Part shown: positions 42,896 to 53,993 of the stretch, piece after piece
Position numbering within the stretch: position 1 is the stretch's first letter
How the letters are laid out: the number at the start of each line of letters is the position of its first letter
Source of the DNA: Aaosphaeria pasadenensis
Lineage: Eukaryota > Ascomycota > Dothideomycetes > Pleosporales
Reading direction: 5' to 3'
DNA: 64,000 nt
Assembly: GCA_022813625.1 (NCBI GenBank)
Contig: JAKLMB010000010.1
Location: 186,001-250,000, forward strand
Notes under the pieces: generated by a model
What the model was told of the DNA's origin: nothing
The model's database searches: none
What the model saw: only the letters and a program-made list of their open reading frames with translations
Position numbers and translations under genes: made by a program

Positions 42896-44628
42896 TCAAG
42901 TCTCCTTTGGCGGTGGTGCTGAGTTGAGGAGATCCAACGGCGGCGCTCCTCGTGCCACGGTCGTCGTGTTTCCTTCCTTCACTGCCACGTTGGGACTCGT
43001 CTTCGTCACCCCTGCGGTCTTCGGCCTATCCTTCTCCAACTCAGGAATGTCCCATTCGTTGACGTACGTAGTCGAGAACTGGCTCGGGCTGCTCTGCTGA
43101 GGCGAGTCCAGTGATGTCTTCGTATCGCTCAGGGCAGACGACGCCGACGACGAGAGCGGGTTCTCGATGCGCGGATCGGCGAAGTTCTCCTGCGACTCGC
43201 CCGTGATGCGACGGCCGAGGGTGAGCGAACCCGACGACGTCTTCGAGGTGTGGGATTGCTTGCGGCCGTGGATGTTCTTCGACGCAGACCGCTTGGGAAT
43301 CGTCGGCATCGTGAAGCCCTTCTCCCGCGTGGAGACGAGCATGCTGAGTCGGCTTGTCTTGCTCGACTTCTGCTCCAAGTCGCTCCCGAGTTCGATTTCA
43401 GAAAACCTGGTGAATCCGGCTGCGGCGCCTTGCTCGGCGAAGCCGATGTTCTGTGAATCGCGACGGTCAGATCGGATTTCGACTTCGTTTACGACGAGGA
43501 TCTTGTTGGCGGCGATGGAGGAGACGAGGGGCCAGAAGATTGGGATACTGGCGCACATGATGGCGAGGTTGATTTCGAGGACGGAGAAGAGGTAGATCGG
43601 TGGGGTGTGGTAGGTCATGTCGAGGATGGGTACGGTTCCAGCGCGGTTCGTAGAGAGGGTTACCTGTCGGCCAATGGACATGGCGACAACACTAGGAAGT
43701 CATTAGTAGGGTTACGGATGGATATTGTTTTTGTTCATCAACCTACATCCAGCCAAGAACGAAGACCCCAATGAGGCCTGCCTTCGATTTCCCCTGCAAT
43801 CTGAGTTCCCTCAAGAAGGGTACGGGCAGCAGGAGAACGAGGATATCAAGCAACATGTTCGTCGCATTGTGGGCTGCCCAAGTCTCAAAGAAAACGTCCG
43901 GGTCTTTGCTTCCCCATCTGCAAGAGATCAGTAAAGTATCGACAAAGTGCAAACAACAGAACGTACGCAATGCAATGTCCTTTTATCTGCCAGTCCCAGT
44001 TCTTTCGAATGGGCGTGCACGAGAAGAGTGCAAGAAGGTTAAAGGCAATCCCCCATGCTGCGATAATCCCGAACAACCACCATGTCAGACGGCGTGCGGT
44101 TCTCAATTGGAAATCGAAGAATCGAAGGTACTGGTATAAAACGGAAAGCTTGATAAACGTTGCCGATGCACTATAAGTGACGTTGGTGGCCCAGACATGC
44201 TGAATGATGGTCAATCCACTGGCACCGATGATACAATGTGGTCAACTTACTTTGAAATACTCGATGATCATGTGATGATCCAATGTCCAGAAGTGTTTTC
44301 CCATACCACTGTCGGGCATGAAGCAGGTCAAGATCGTTCCCACTGCAATTATGAGCTATGCAACCGTTAGTCATGAACCTTCACGTCGTGGTGGAGCAGG
44401 CTTACCAGTGCAAAAACGACAAACAAATCATCGAGGCCAAGTATTCGCTCTCTCACACGAACGAACAACCGTAGCGAAACGCCAATGGATGATATTATCT
44501 AAAGCGATGTAAGCTTCGGGAATAATAACAATACTCTCCATACATACAAGAAAGGTCACCGAGACACCAGTGATGGTTTCCGGTTTGTTGATATGGGGAA
44601 GATTCGAATTATCTGGAAGGCCCTTCAT
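42896..44628 (-). CDS. Fungal rhodopsin-like seven-transmembrane protein (PTH11/SAT5-type)
   Basis: Six exons on the minus strand, 44628-44548, 44498-44406, 44355-44251, 44199-43967, 43917-43747 and 43691-42896, total 1479 nt, giving 492 residues. The family's marks are present: an early membrane helix joined to RLFVRVRERILGLDDLFVVFAL, GMGKHFWTLD, YSASATFIKLSVLYQYLRFF, CTPIRKNWDWQIKGHC, and NMLLDILVLLLPVPFL. About seven membrane segments precede a cytosolic tail of some 200 residues rich in Ser, Thr and Arg. Members are found in the plasma membrane of filamentous ascomycetes; a few (such as Pth11) act in host sensing, most are unstudied. The signal-sensing role is therefore inference. The extracellular CFEM domain of true Pth11 is absent. 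Confidence 0.88.
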
Positions 44629-47600
44629 GGTGTCGCCCTATTGCCCAAAGATGTAGCCCACCGCTCGCAGATCGGAGTCTCTATTGTAACGAGTGGAATG
44701 TAGGTTTAAATCGACAAGACGTATAATGCTACTGGCAACTCAATCACATGACTTTTCGGTCATCGCGAGGAGGTGTAACCTGAGGACCAAAAGTCAAATA
44801 AGAGATTGGGGTCCGGATACTAAAAGTATCCCAAAACACCAGGGACAAGAACGCGGAGAATAGGACGAGCGCCCAGGACATAGCATTACCCCAGCGATTA
44901 TTGGATCCTCTTGACTGCTACTTTGAGCCCTGACGGAACCCGTTCGAGTGGAAGCGTAACGCATGCTCCTACACCAACTCTGTGCCCACTGTGTGATAGG
45001 TCATCTGGGTGGATTGATAGGCACGAGCCGCTACACGTTTCTGTCCGGTGCCCGAAGTCTGCATACCCGTGTGGCGTAATATCAACACCTAGTTGGCTAT
45101 CCATGCCTTATGAGTGGATTACGGCGTGGTAAGTATGGTAGCAAGAAGGAGCCCTTCAATACAATTCCAACATTTACTGCTTACTGGATGACCGTTACTT
45201 TTATTTCTGTAGACACCTAACAACTATTTCTCACGATTCAGGAATCCTTCTCAACTGAGAGATCTTTTCCTCTTAAACATTGTGCCCCTGCAAATTCGAC
45301 GCAAGACAAGTGGAGCCATCGTTCGTTCCCCACGTCGACTGTCCCTGTGGCAGTTGCCGATCTTTGCTCTTTCGTATCCTTGAATTGGCAACATCACGAG
45401 TCGCACAGCGAATTGTTTCGTCAAATGGGCATGGTAGCTGGGTACAGCGGTAGACAATCAAACGACCATGTGGAAACCCGTTTTGCTAATCTTATCGAGT
45501 ATGCGACTAACGTTACATGGAAACGACAGTTGGTGGCGGTGATGACTTACGTTCCTGGCGAGCAGCCTAGTGGTCGACTACGGGAAGCGTGATCCTTGTC
45601 GAACGTGCGATTCGATCAATTTGTACAAGTCCTTTACTCTACTCTACATACCCGCGAGTAGTGAGTCCTTGTTAGGTATCCTGTCAACGGCCGGCCGACT
45701 TTCCATAGTGAAGATATTAAGATCTTGTTACGGTGAACAGCGCCGAGTCTGTCCCGTTCTGCAGAGTGCGTCGCAGGACCAAGAATGTATGTGACAGGGG
45801 AAAATCATTGATTCTGCAATGGAACTGAAACATGTGCATAAATTCGGCAGAAATGGCTTATGCAGCCAGTCATTCTTATGACCAACAGAAGTCACATCCA
45901 CGAGGACTTCGAAAGGTGTCATACGTCAATACCCACCATTCATCCATTGTTAAGTAAGGTGCTACCTGTCGACCCAGTCGATTCTCTTCAAACAAGCTTT
46001 TAAGTCCGACCGTATCACACCCTGAATTCGAAGGTGTGCGAATAAGATTGATGTCCCAAAACTTGCGGACGCAGTCAGCAACAAGCGAAACCCGTAGTCT
46101 ATCCCGACAAGCGATTACGATCCTGCACATCCAACAACTCTATTGTATGTCACACGGCGCTTGTCAGCCAAACATAGCTGGCTGGTACTTGTACATTATT
46201 GAGGAAGCTCCATTGGGCAATTCTCCAACACTCCGGACTGCAATATCAGTCGCTTTGCTCGAATGGCGGTCGAGCGAATACATAAAGTTCTGACGGGCGT
46301 TGAATTCTCTTGGGGAATAATCCAGAACCATAGTAGAAGTAAGCCAGTCCTACGCGGGGTGCGCGATGGCTATGTAATACTTATTGTCCAAAGGATGAGG
46401 CTGTGACGAACTGCTGCAGCAGTTTAGGCTCTCTTCCAAGGCAAGGCTTGCTTGCGGGGCATGCATCGCTCGCAATTTAGCAACGGCTGCCCACGTTGCA
46501 CTGCAGTTAGCCTCATGAAGCCAGGGATAACAACCCCACCCATTGCCGATATATTTCCACAATTGTGAACCAGGCCCGATTCCTCGATCCCTATTTTTTG
46601 TTCTTTTAGAGGTGCTTCTTTTTTGTGTAGATACGGTGTGAACATTCGTATGTGGGTAGTTTGCAATTCACCAACCGTTTTTCCATTCTAATGCTCGTCG
46701 CGTCCGGCTTGATCGTCTTATTCGAAACTGCCAACTCGATTAGGTGAGATATGTGATCCTATCACACTGACTATGGTCTAGATCGTCTCACGAGTGTCTC
46801 CCTGGCAGGCTTCTCCTCCAAGTTGCGGGAAGGATAAGCAGGGGAACACGCGGCGTGGAGATACCCTGCTAATGCTGGCGTGCTTCGGCCATACTTTTCA
46901 AGTATATGCAGCAGGTTTTCGCCGACCCTTCATATAATGTCTGACCTGAGGGGTTCATTGGGAGACTTCGGGTTTTCTTTCAGAAGAAAACTTGATTACA
47001 GCCATATCATCAGTGTGCCATTATTAGTGATGCTGAAGGAATTGCATGGTTCGTCAAGTCACTACGTCGAGGTTTACGAGGCTTGCCCCTGTCAATTCCT
47101 ATCTATTGAGGCCAATTGGGAAGTCGATTAGCACCGTCAATAGAACACCCCTTAACGATAACATATGAAGACCAAAACAAACAGACTCAGATTGATTTGA
47201 CGACCACACCTGATACAATGGACGTTGATGAGGACGCAATGGGCACCCTCAGATGACTAAAAGGCAGTTGACATGTTGTTTTAAGCCTGTGCATGGCATG
47301 AGGAGCGATTTTTCAATCGCCGACTTCTTTGCATTATTTCTTCATCGTCTATGACATTGAGACCTTTAGTTTTGTTATGGATGATTCGAATCCCTGACTG
47401 TAGTGGACTTATTCGAAAGTGCTCCTTTGAACCTGCCATATCAAGCACCTTCGTGACGATGTCTTTCATAGCAAATTTCCGACATATAGACATGGATGTC
47501 ACTCGCACCCTACCAATGTGATCTTGGTATGGAACCACCTGATCAGCATTCCGTTCAAGAATACACACGATCCATGACTCAACTTCCATAGCGCACGCAC

Positions 47601-47979
47601 GAAGTGCCATGTATATCACCTAAAGGAACGCGCATATTCCTCGTTTGCATTTGCGATTGCCTCATAGTAAAGTCCAAATCTGCAAGGCGGTACGTTGTGG
47701 TATGAGACATCGACGTTGGATCTATAGGATGATATCCTACTTGTAGTTTTCTTCGATAACACATTCTACAGCACAATCGTTGCTTATAGCAGCTACTGTA
47801 GAACTGACACGCGAAGCACTTTCAGATGTGTGGAGGTGCAACTGCGATTTAAGTTGAAATCAAATAATATTCTATTATTGATGACGTGACCTCTATGTGT
47901 CTGTCCTAACTAAAAACAATTCCAAAATCCAAACGTCGCTATACATGCATTTCGGATTTCTTGATTCCACTACTCCCTT
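44629..47979. other. Long gene-poor region with coding-like fragments
   Basis: 3.4 kb with no supported complete gene. On the minus strand, 47617-47281 encodes about 110 residues with even amino-acid use (for example ESWIVCILERN, DIVTKVLDMAGSKEHF). A plausible upstream exon lies around 47840-47735 and a splice acceptor TTTAG at about 47618. No ATG or complete structure was found, and no family was recognised. It may be a decayed or unrecognised gene. The rest shows nothing. Confidence 0.35.
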
Positions 47980-48480
47980 TCATAGAGGTTTTTTACAATC
48001 GCAGGCGCGCTTGCATGGGTCCAGCATTGTATCCTGATAATCTTGGGCCAGTTCAATGCTCTTGTAGGCAAAACGGCGATTTACGCAATGGAAAACAGCG
48101 CCGCAAGTCATGGGGCCGTCTATGAGGGGAACGGTAAAGCGATCTGGACAATTGAGTGGTACAGGCTTATCTTCTGCCTCGGGTGCTGGCCTGGGTGCTT
48201 GCGGGTTTTGTGGATAGCGCGATGGCTGATCTTGTGGCCTAGGCAGTGCCTCAGGCTGTTTGGGCGGCCTCGAGAATCCAGGAGGGAAGAACGGAGCGTC
48301 TGCCCGCGGAGGGGCCCCGTATAACGGTGGAGGAGGAATCCTGTCTCCAGGGCCTCTAGCAGCTAAGACGGGAGCAGATTCTACCTCGTCGGGGGTGTCG
48401 CGAATGACCGAGGTATCAATCGCCATACCGAAGGTGGTGCTTGCAAGGAGAGCAAGTTGAACAGCCTGGAAGAGTTGCAT
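47980..48480 (-). CDS. Secreted proline-rich protein with cysteine-rich C-terminus
   Basis: No known family. A single exon of 166 residues begins with a signal peptide (MQLFQAVQLALLASTTFGMA). Residues about 45-105 are very rich in Pro with Arg, Gln and Ala (PPPPLYGAPPR, FSRPPKQPEALPRPQ). The last 60 residues carry six cysteines, in NCPDR, MTCGAV, FHCVNR and PCKRACDC, suggesting a small disulfide-bonded domain. This looks like an extracellular or wall-associated protein, or an effector candidate. It stands alone between two gene-poor regions. About 160 nt upstream of the ATG is a 23-nt palindrome overlapping a TATATAAAAG box on the coding strand. Confidence 0.75.
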   Translation of the reverse strand: MQLFQAVQLALLASTTFGMAIDTSVIRDTPDEVESAPVLAARGPGDRIPPPPLYGAPPRADAPFFPPGFSRPPKQPEALPRPQDQPSRYPQNPQAPRPAPEAEDKPVPLNCPDRFTVPLIDGPMTCGAVFHCVNRRFAYKSIELAQDYQDTMLDPCKRACDCKKPL

Positions 48481-50289
48481 GTTGATTTTGAGTTTGGGAA
48501 GATTTGCTGAATAAATTTCTTGTAAAAGAACGTGTGTAAAGTTTGTTTCAAAAGAGTGTTAGGCCTTGTAAAGCATGTAATAAAGAGTGAATAACGTGAA
48601 GTGTCGTGGTCTAGTTGGCGGAAAGTAGGCTTCTTTTATATATGCATCTAAGATGCATATAATTAACACTGAGCTTCTAACATAGAGTCATCAACCCCTC
48701 GGAGTATCAAATAGGTACCTAGGTAGGCATTGACGAAGCGGGCTTGTAACACATGCCGGTCCTAGCAGATCTTCGTCTATAAGGCAATGGATCTATTGAT
48801 TTCATAGAAATCAACTGCAGACGTCCGATCACTGATGTACTCTAAAACTAAGGATAGTCCGTGACGCGAATGGACAGAGGACTGCAATTGCACTATTAGA
48901 ACCCATGATAGAGAATTTTTGAAGCCACATTCTCCAGCTTACCATGCGTTCTTCTTTAGAGAACGTTACAAGTCTTGATTTTATATGAAAGATATCATGA
49001 GCAAGGCAAATTACTCGAATACTAATAGACAAATGCACAACCAAATATGGGGGTGAAAATGTAAAAATGCGGAAAACATTGAAGCTGCTTCAGGCTGCAT
49101 GTACTCCGCCGATCTTTGTAGATCTTCGGGAAGTACTGGATTCCGTGTAATTCACTCTCCGTTGACCCACCATCATGCTAGCGCACGACCGACGGTTTAG
49201 TGATATGAAATGGACTTCTCTATCTCTTTCATCATGATTTAAAGGCCATTGGTATCTAATAATACTGGCAATGGATTTTCAATCCTATCCTTGATTTGCG
49301 TATAGGCCAGTGATGTATCGTCTAGTACCATCCATCATGACAACAAATTGGCTCTTCTACATCGTGCTGCATAGCCATTGCTCATTCACTGTCTGGCAAT
49401 AACCCAATAAATGCGATCTTTGAGCACCAAAGCGCCATATCTAGGACATGGCCCAATAACAATAGACGACTTAGTGGTCGAGGATCAAAAATAGCATCAA
49501 TCCATGAATGAGCTGTTTTTGATTCAGCAACACTTTTGAGCACCGTCTTTATTTGTTCACTCTCGTGGCACCTCAACACAACGCTATCAGATCCATTGAA
49601 TCAATTATTTTCCAGGAAGAATTCTATCAAACTGGCCAGACGGTTCTTCGCATGTAGGTGTTTATGCTTCACTGTATCGTCGTCGATCTCGGAGTGTGAC
49701 ATCGGAGTACGGACGCCGCCGTGAACCGTAGTGATCTAAGTCTCCAATCTTATAGTCAGACCGCTCTCTAATTCTCGGTACAACGGTTGAGAGTAAAGTG
49801 GTTTTATCATGGTGATCGTAATTGCTGGTGGATTTATATGGTCGCCGTATACTTGCAGAGCCTTCTTCAACTAGAACTTCTGATGACCAATTAAAAATAT
49901 AATTCACGAAGCTTAGAGATAATTAGACAGCGTCGAACAAGCAGTTTCTACGTTCAGCCGTATGCCAGAGCTCTGAGTAGGTTGAGGCAACCGAATACAA
50001 GCCCCACGGCCATATCCTGATAGATGACAACATACTCGGTGGTCGGACTTATTGAAAGAATGAAGCAATTTGTCTGCCTACAACCGACTTGATTTAAATT
50101 AGGTTATATTGGGCTTTCATGTAACTCTGTGTACATATTGAAAATTCTGATCCAAGTAACTCACAGATGATCCAATGGACCTACGGAACTAATGACGTTA
50201 CCAGAAATCCACAACGAGAAGGTACATCGTAAATATGTGCTCAAGAATAATCTTCCGAGTACTTTGGCATTGTAATCTGCTTGTAGTGG
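48481..50289. other. Gene-poor region with two small coding-like frames
   Basis: 1.8 kb. On the minus strand, about 49907-49662 (81 codons, Arg/Tyr/Asp-rich, with DLDHYGSRRRPYSD) and 49576-49382 (hydrophobic, with SRLLLLGHVLDMALW) look partly coding but have no clear start, join or family. They may be remnants. It also contains the palindrome at 48639-48661 and a CTAGGTA-like motif at 48712-48727. Confidence 0.35.
48639..48661. promoter_or_regulatory. Perfect inverted repeat near a TATA box, upstream of the secreted protein gene
   Basis: Two 11-nt arms, TATATGCATCT and AGATGCATATA, are exact reverse complements around one A. It lies 159-181 nt upstream of the ATG at 48480 (minus). On the minus strand it runs into TATATAAAAG, a good TATA box. 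Confidence 0.5.
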
Positions 50290-51436
50290 CTAATCACCAC
50301 GCCGCAAGCTTCGACCCCGGAAGGTACCTTCATCAAAGGCATCTTCCATCTCTTCTCCCTCTTCTGAAGAGGCATTCCGTGGGCATTTTCGTGGACTCGG
50401 ATGAGACAACGTTCGCCCTCTGCCAAACATACGCAAGCACTGCTCCCCAGAGAAGTCTTCCACACTGATCGCCCCCTTATCGTTCCGAACGATTAGTTTC
50501 CGCTCGAGACCTTGGTGTATGAAGTCCGTGCAATGGGCGAAGATTGACCAAGCAAATCTAGCGAAAATATACTCAATAGTGATACCAGCCAGAGGCTGAA
50601 GAGCAACATTGTGGTACAAATCTGACAACTCAGGCGACGATCCTGTGGCTAATATGTGGATGACAAGTTGTGCGCTCTTCGGAACTATAACGAATAGCTT
50701 TTGATCGAAGAGATCCTGCATGTCCGAGCGCAGAAGTAGTACATTTCGAGTGTCGTTGATAGGCTCCATGTCTGGACTTTGTCGATTTGTGTATCGTGAC
50801 ATGCCGTTCACCCTGAACCAGAGCTCTTCGCTTCGAGGAACAAGATGTGCGGGCCCTGTGCCTTCGATATAGTCCGTGATGCGGCAGGAGATATCTCTGA
50901 TTAATGTTGCTTGGGTCAGACTGCTCCACCGGGGTAGAGGTCTGTCGAGGGGAACCTCAGTGGGCCTACATATCATCCAGGATTTGGGCAAGTTGTCATG
51001 GGGAAAGCACCAGTACTCGAAGGATGGCACGACTGGATATTTTTCTGGTACGTGTCAATGTACTTGTTGGGGATTACAGAGCAATTGTCACATACATACC
51101 CCCAGTGTCTTCTCGAGACGCATAGCAATAGTAATCCCTCTTCCACAAAATCCCGTCCGACTCCATATCAACAGGGGCACCTTCTCTTGTTTCCGTTAAA
51201 TATCCTTTCCAGCTGTTGTTGGCAATTATAGCGCATGCTATCCGTGCAGTCTCATGGTGAATACCGCCTTGACGGTGGTCCAGGGCGGGAAGGGCTAACA
51301 GGATGTTACTGGAGTCGTTATATGCAGGATGGCGGAGGCACACCTTGTGCGTGCGATCAATTGGGAGACTATGCCCTCCATCTGGATGAGAGGGTCTCTC
51401 GTAGCGCTTCCGAGGTTGAAGCAGGTCGGAACTCAT
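50290..51436 (-). CDS. HNH-endonuclease-like domain protein, fungal type
   Basis: Two exons on the minus strand, 51436-51100 and 51044-50290, give 363 residues. The 55-nt intron has GTATGT and TACCAG. The N-terminal part (HPAYNDSSNILLALPALD, GGIHHETARIACAIIANN) and middle part match a family widespread in Pezizomycotina that carries an HNH-like core: HLVPRSEELWFRVNGMSRY, then INDTRNVLLLRSDMQDLFDQKLFVIVPK. In an active HNH fold one expects His, Asn and His; here the pattern reads H..., N(DTRN) and, where a bacterial protein has H in the DxHxxFD motif, DMQDLFD, so the last His is replaced by Gln. Catalysis is therefore doubtful. The C-terminus is acidic and then Arg-rich (low complexity). Function unknown; members are often strain-variable. 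Confidence 0.75.
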
Positions 51437-52104
51437 TGAGTTGTTCAGAGTTTGAACTAGTTCAGTCTTGGATAGACAAAGTTCCCGTGGACCGACCGTT
51501 GGAAGCTTTCAGTATACCCGCGAGTAGCGATGGAACTCTCAGGGTTGTTACGCAAGTAAAATTATTGTCAATAGAACCTCTATTGCATCTGCTGGAGTCA
51601 CTGTGACAACGGAATATCTGTTTATACCAAAGCTCAGACTATCGATAAGCGAATCGACATCAAAGTGAAATGACCCAAGGTAGCTAGCTCATGGTTATAT
51701 ACAATGTAACTGTTAACGTCCGTTCTTAGATACCTGAAATGGAATGTATTGACTGTGCACCAGTCTCCAGAGTGACCTTTAACACATACTGAAACTGAAT
51801 CACTTGACGACAGTGACAGGACAATGGAGTAGCATAAAATAGCGAATCTACAAAAATGACAATAAGGATACCATTGCTGCTGTTAGATTTCGACAGGCAG
51901 GGGGAAAAACATCTGTTCAGGGCTAAGGAAATGTTCGTAATTATGGAAACTGGGAGTTCCCTTCTAATTTCAACTTGGTTCTTCTATTGAAATAAGTAAT
52001 CTCTAAGCTTTGCATGTTGCATGTATTTTCTTGCGAGGATACATTTCAATCTTGCCTGAACTCAGCTAAACCACGATAATCCCTTAGATACTAATTCATC
52101 GATC
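51437..52104. other. Intergenic region, no gene seen
   Basis: 668 nt between the HNH gene start and the 3' end of the permease gene. Nothing was recognised. Confidence 0.5.
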
Positions 52105-53993
52105 TCAAGCACCCTTAACTTCCTCCGCAGTCACTCCACCCTCGCTATCAGAAGAGTGAGTAGGCTTGAGACCCATAGTCGAAGTGTCGAAACCGTTGGC
52201 CTCAAGGTACTCCCTGAATTTGACGTCCTCAGTGTCGATGGTGTCCTGGCCGATGTGGGGAAGCAAGTGGACGAGGCCGCAGGCGACGAAGGCGAGGGCG
52301 CTCGCGACGAAGAAGGGGTTGCGGCCGGCTGCGATTTTGTCATCGCCTGCGGCCTTCTGGATGGCGTCAAGGCCGTAGGAGCCAGCGAAGGCGCCGATCT
52401 TGCCGATGGCAGCGGCGATGCCGTAGTATTGGCCACTGGGGAAGAAGAGATGGTTAGTATCGCGAAATATGGGGAAATTATCGTTGGGGAATCATGTAGT
52501 GTGATGTAGGAACGTACCGAATACCCGTAGCGCAGGTCTTTGAGGCGATCAGTCCAATGTTATCGCCAGGACCCATCTCGCCCAGGGCGAGGAAGATTCC
52601 ATATACGACGACGAATCCGGCGACGTTCTCGGGCTTGCTCAGCCAGGGGTAGCAGCCTGCCATGATGAACCCGATAATGCCTTGGAGTCCGACACCGATG
52701 GCGAGAGTCCTCTTGGGTCCCATGCTGGGAAGGTCGGCGACAAAAGCACCAGCAAGGCATCCAGGCATATAGAAGAAGTTGATCAAAATGTTCCATGCGA
52801 AACTCTTCCACAATGGTGCATCCTCACCGAGGAGATTGGCTAAGATGGAGCTGGCGTAGATACCGAAACTGTTGTTCCAATGAGCGCTTGTTTTCATTTA
52901 GGGATCCAAGGGAGACTTACGAATAAGCGCTGTAGTCGTAGATCCACCAGATCAAACTAACGATAGCGAGACGATACCAGTAGAACTTGAAAATAAGGAG
53001 ATATGGGGTCTTCGCCTTGGATAGAGATTCTCGCTGGAAGGCCTCTGGCTCGTTGAGCTTGAGACGGAGATAAAGAAGGGATAGAGGAGGAATAACTCCA
53101 ATGCCTAGGCAAATTCGCCAGGCGGCACGCAAGTGGTCCTCACCGGTCGCTACTATGACAATGGTTGCGACGATGGCTGTCCTGGGTCAGGTGTAATTCA
53201 TGTGAAACAATACAACGAAGCCTACCTGCAATCAAAAATGCTAGGTCAATCTGTACATTGGTGAACAGAATAAACCACTTATTTCGTGTGCCCTCTTTCA
53301 ATTCACCCGTTGATTCTGCGCATCCAACGCTACCCGCCGGATATTCACCACCGATTCCTGCGCACGTTAGCACTGATTCCATTCAGCCCAGGAGACGATA
53401 AACTTTCACGCACCAATTCCAAGGAAGAATCTGTAGACGACAAGGGCAATGATCAAACCGTTGGGGCTGCCTCCAGCGCCGTATGATCCAGTGCCAAGGA
53501 TGGCGAAAAGAATGATGATGATAGTTGAACTACAGTCGCATCAGGGCTTTTTGTGTTCATCACGAATAGGCATAGGTGTTTCTTACACAAAGAGCGACCA
53601 CTTGCGAGAAAAGTGGTCACTGGTGTATCCGAAGAAAAGCATACCAACGACGGTGCCGACGAAAGTGATGGAGGAGACGTTCGCTTGGGCTGAGGATGAC
53701 TTGTACTCGTCTGGATAGATGCGAGCCAGCATAGTGTTCACAGGACCAATAATCTTTACAGTCCGACATTCAGTACATTGCGCGCGTATGGGCAAATACA
53801 TTCATTGCTTAGTTGCAGGAGAACTCACGTTATTGAGGTAGCCATCACTGAATAGTCCAGCACCACAGGCGATGACTGGCCACAATCTTTCCCAGCGACC
53901 TTTGTCTGTCCGTGCAATACTTCCGCGACGGACTTCATTTTCATGAGCTGCGGTCTCAACCGAAGTATCACGAGTAGTATCGTTTTGTGCCAT
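52105..53993 (-). CDS. MFS permease, Git1-like glycerophosphodiester / phosphate transporter
   Basis: Seven exons on the minus strand, about 53993-53829, 53753-53587, 53529-53414, 53357-53226, 53176-52921, 52868-52518 and 52435-52105, total 1518 nt, giving 505 residues. Motifs: LFSDGYLNN and IIGPVNTMLARIYPDEY (membrane helix 1 region), GMLFFGYTSDHFSRKWSL (the MFS loop 2-3 signature), YRFFLGIGIGGEYPAGSVGCAES, and CATGIRGQYYGIAAAIGKIGAF. These match the fungal phosphate:H+ symporter branch, closest in pattern to yeast Git1, which imports glycerophosphoinositol and glycerophosphocholine. Twelve membrane helices at the plasma membrane are expected. Seven introns' worth of joins all keep phase. 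The first ATG in frame is at 53993. Expression under phosphate limitation is known for Git1; two CACGTG hexamers (about 55080 and 55527) lie upstream but far away. Confidence 0.88.
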
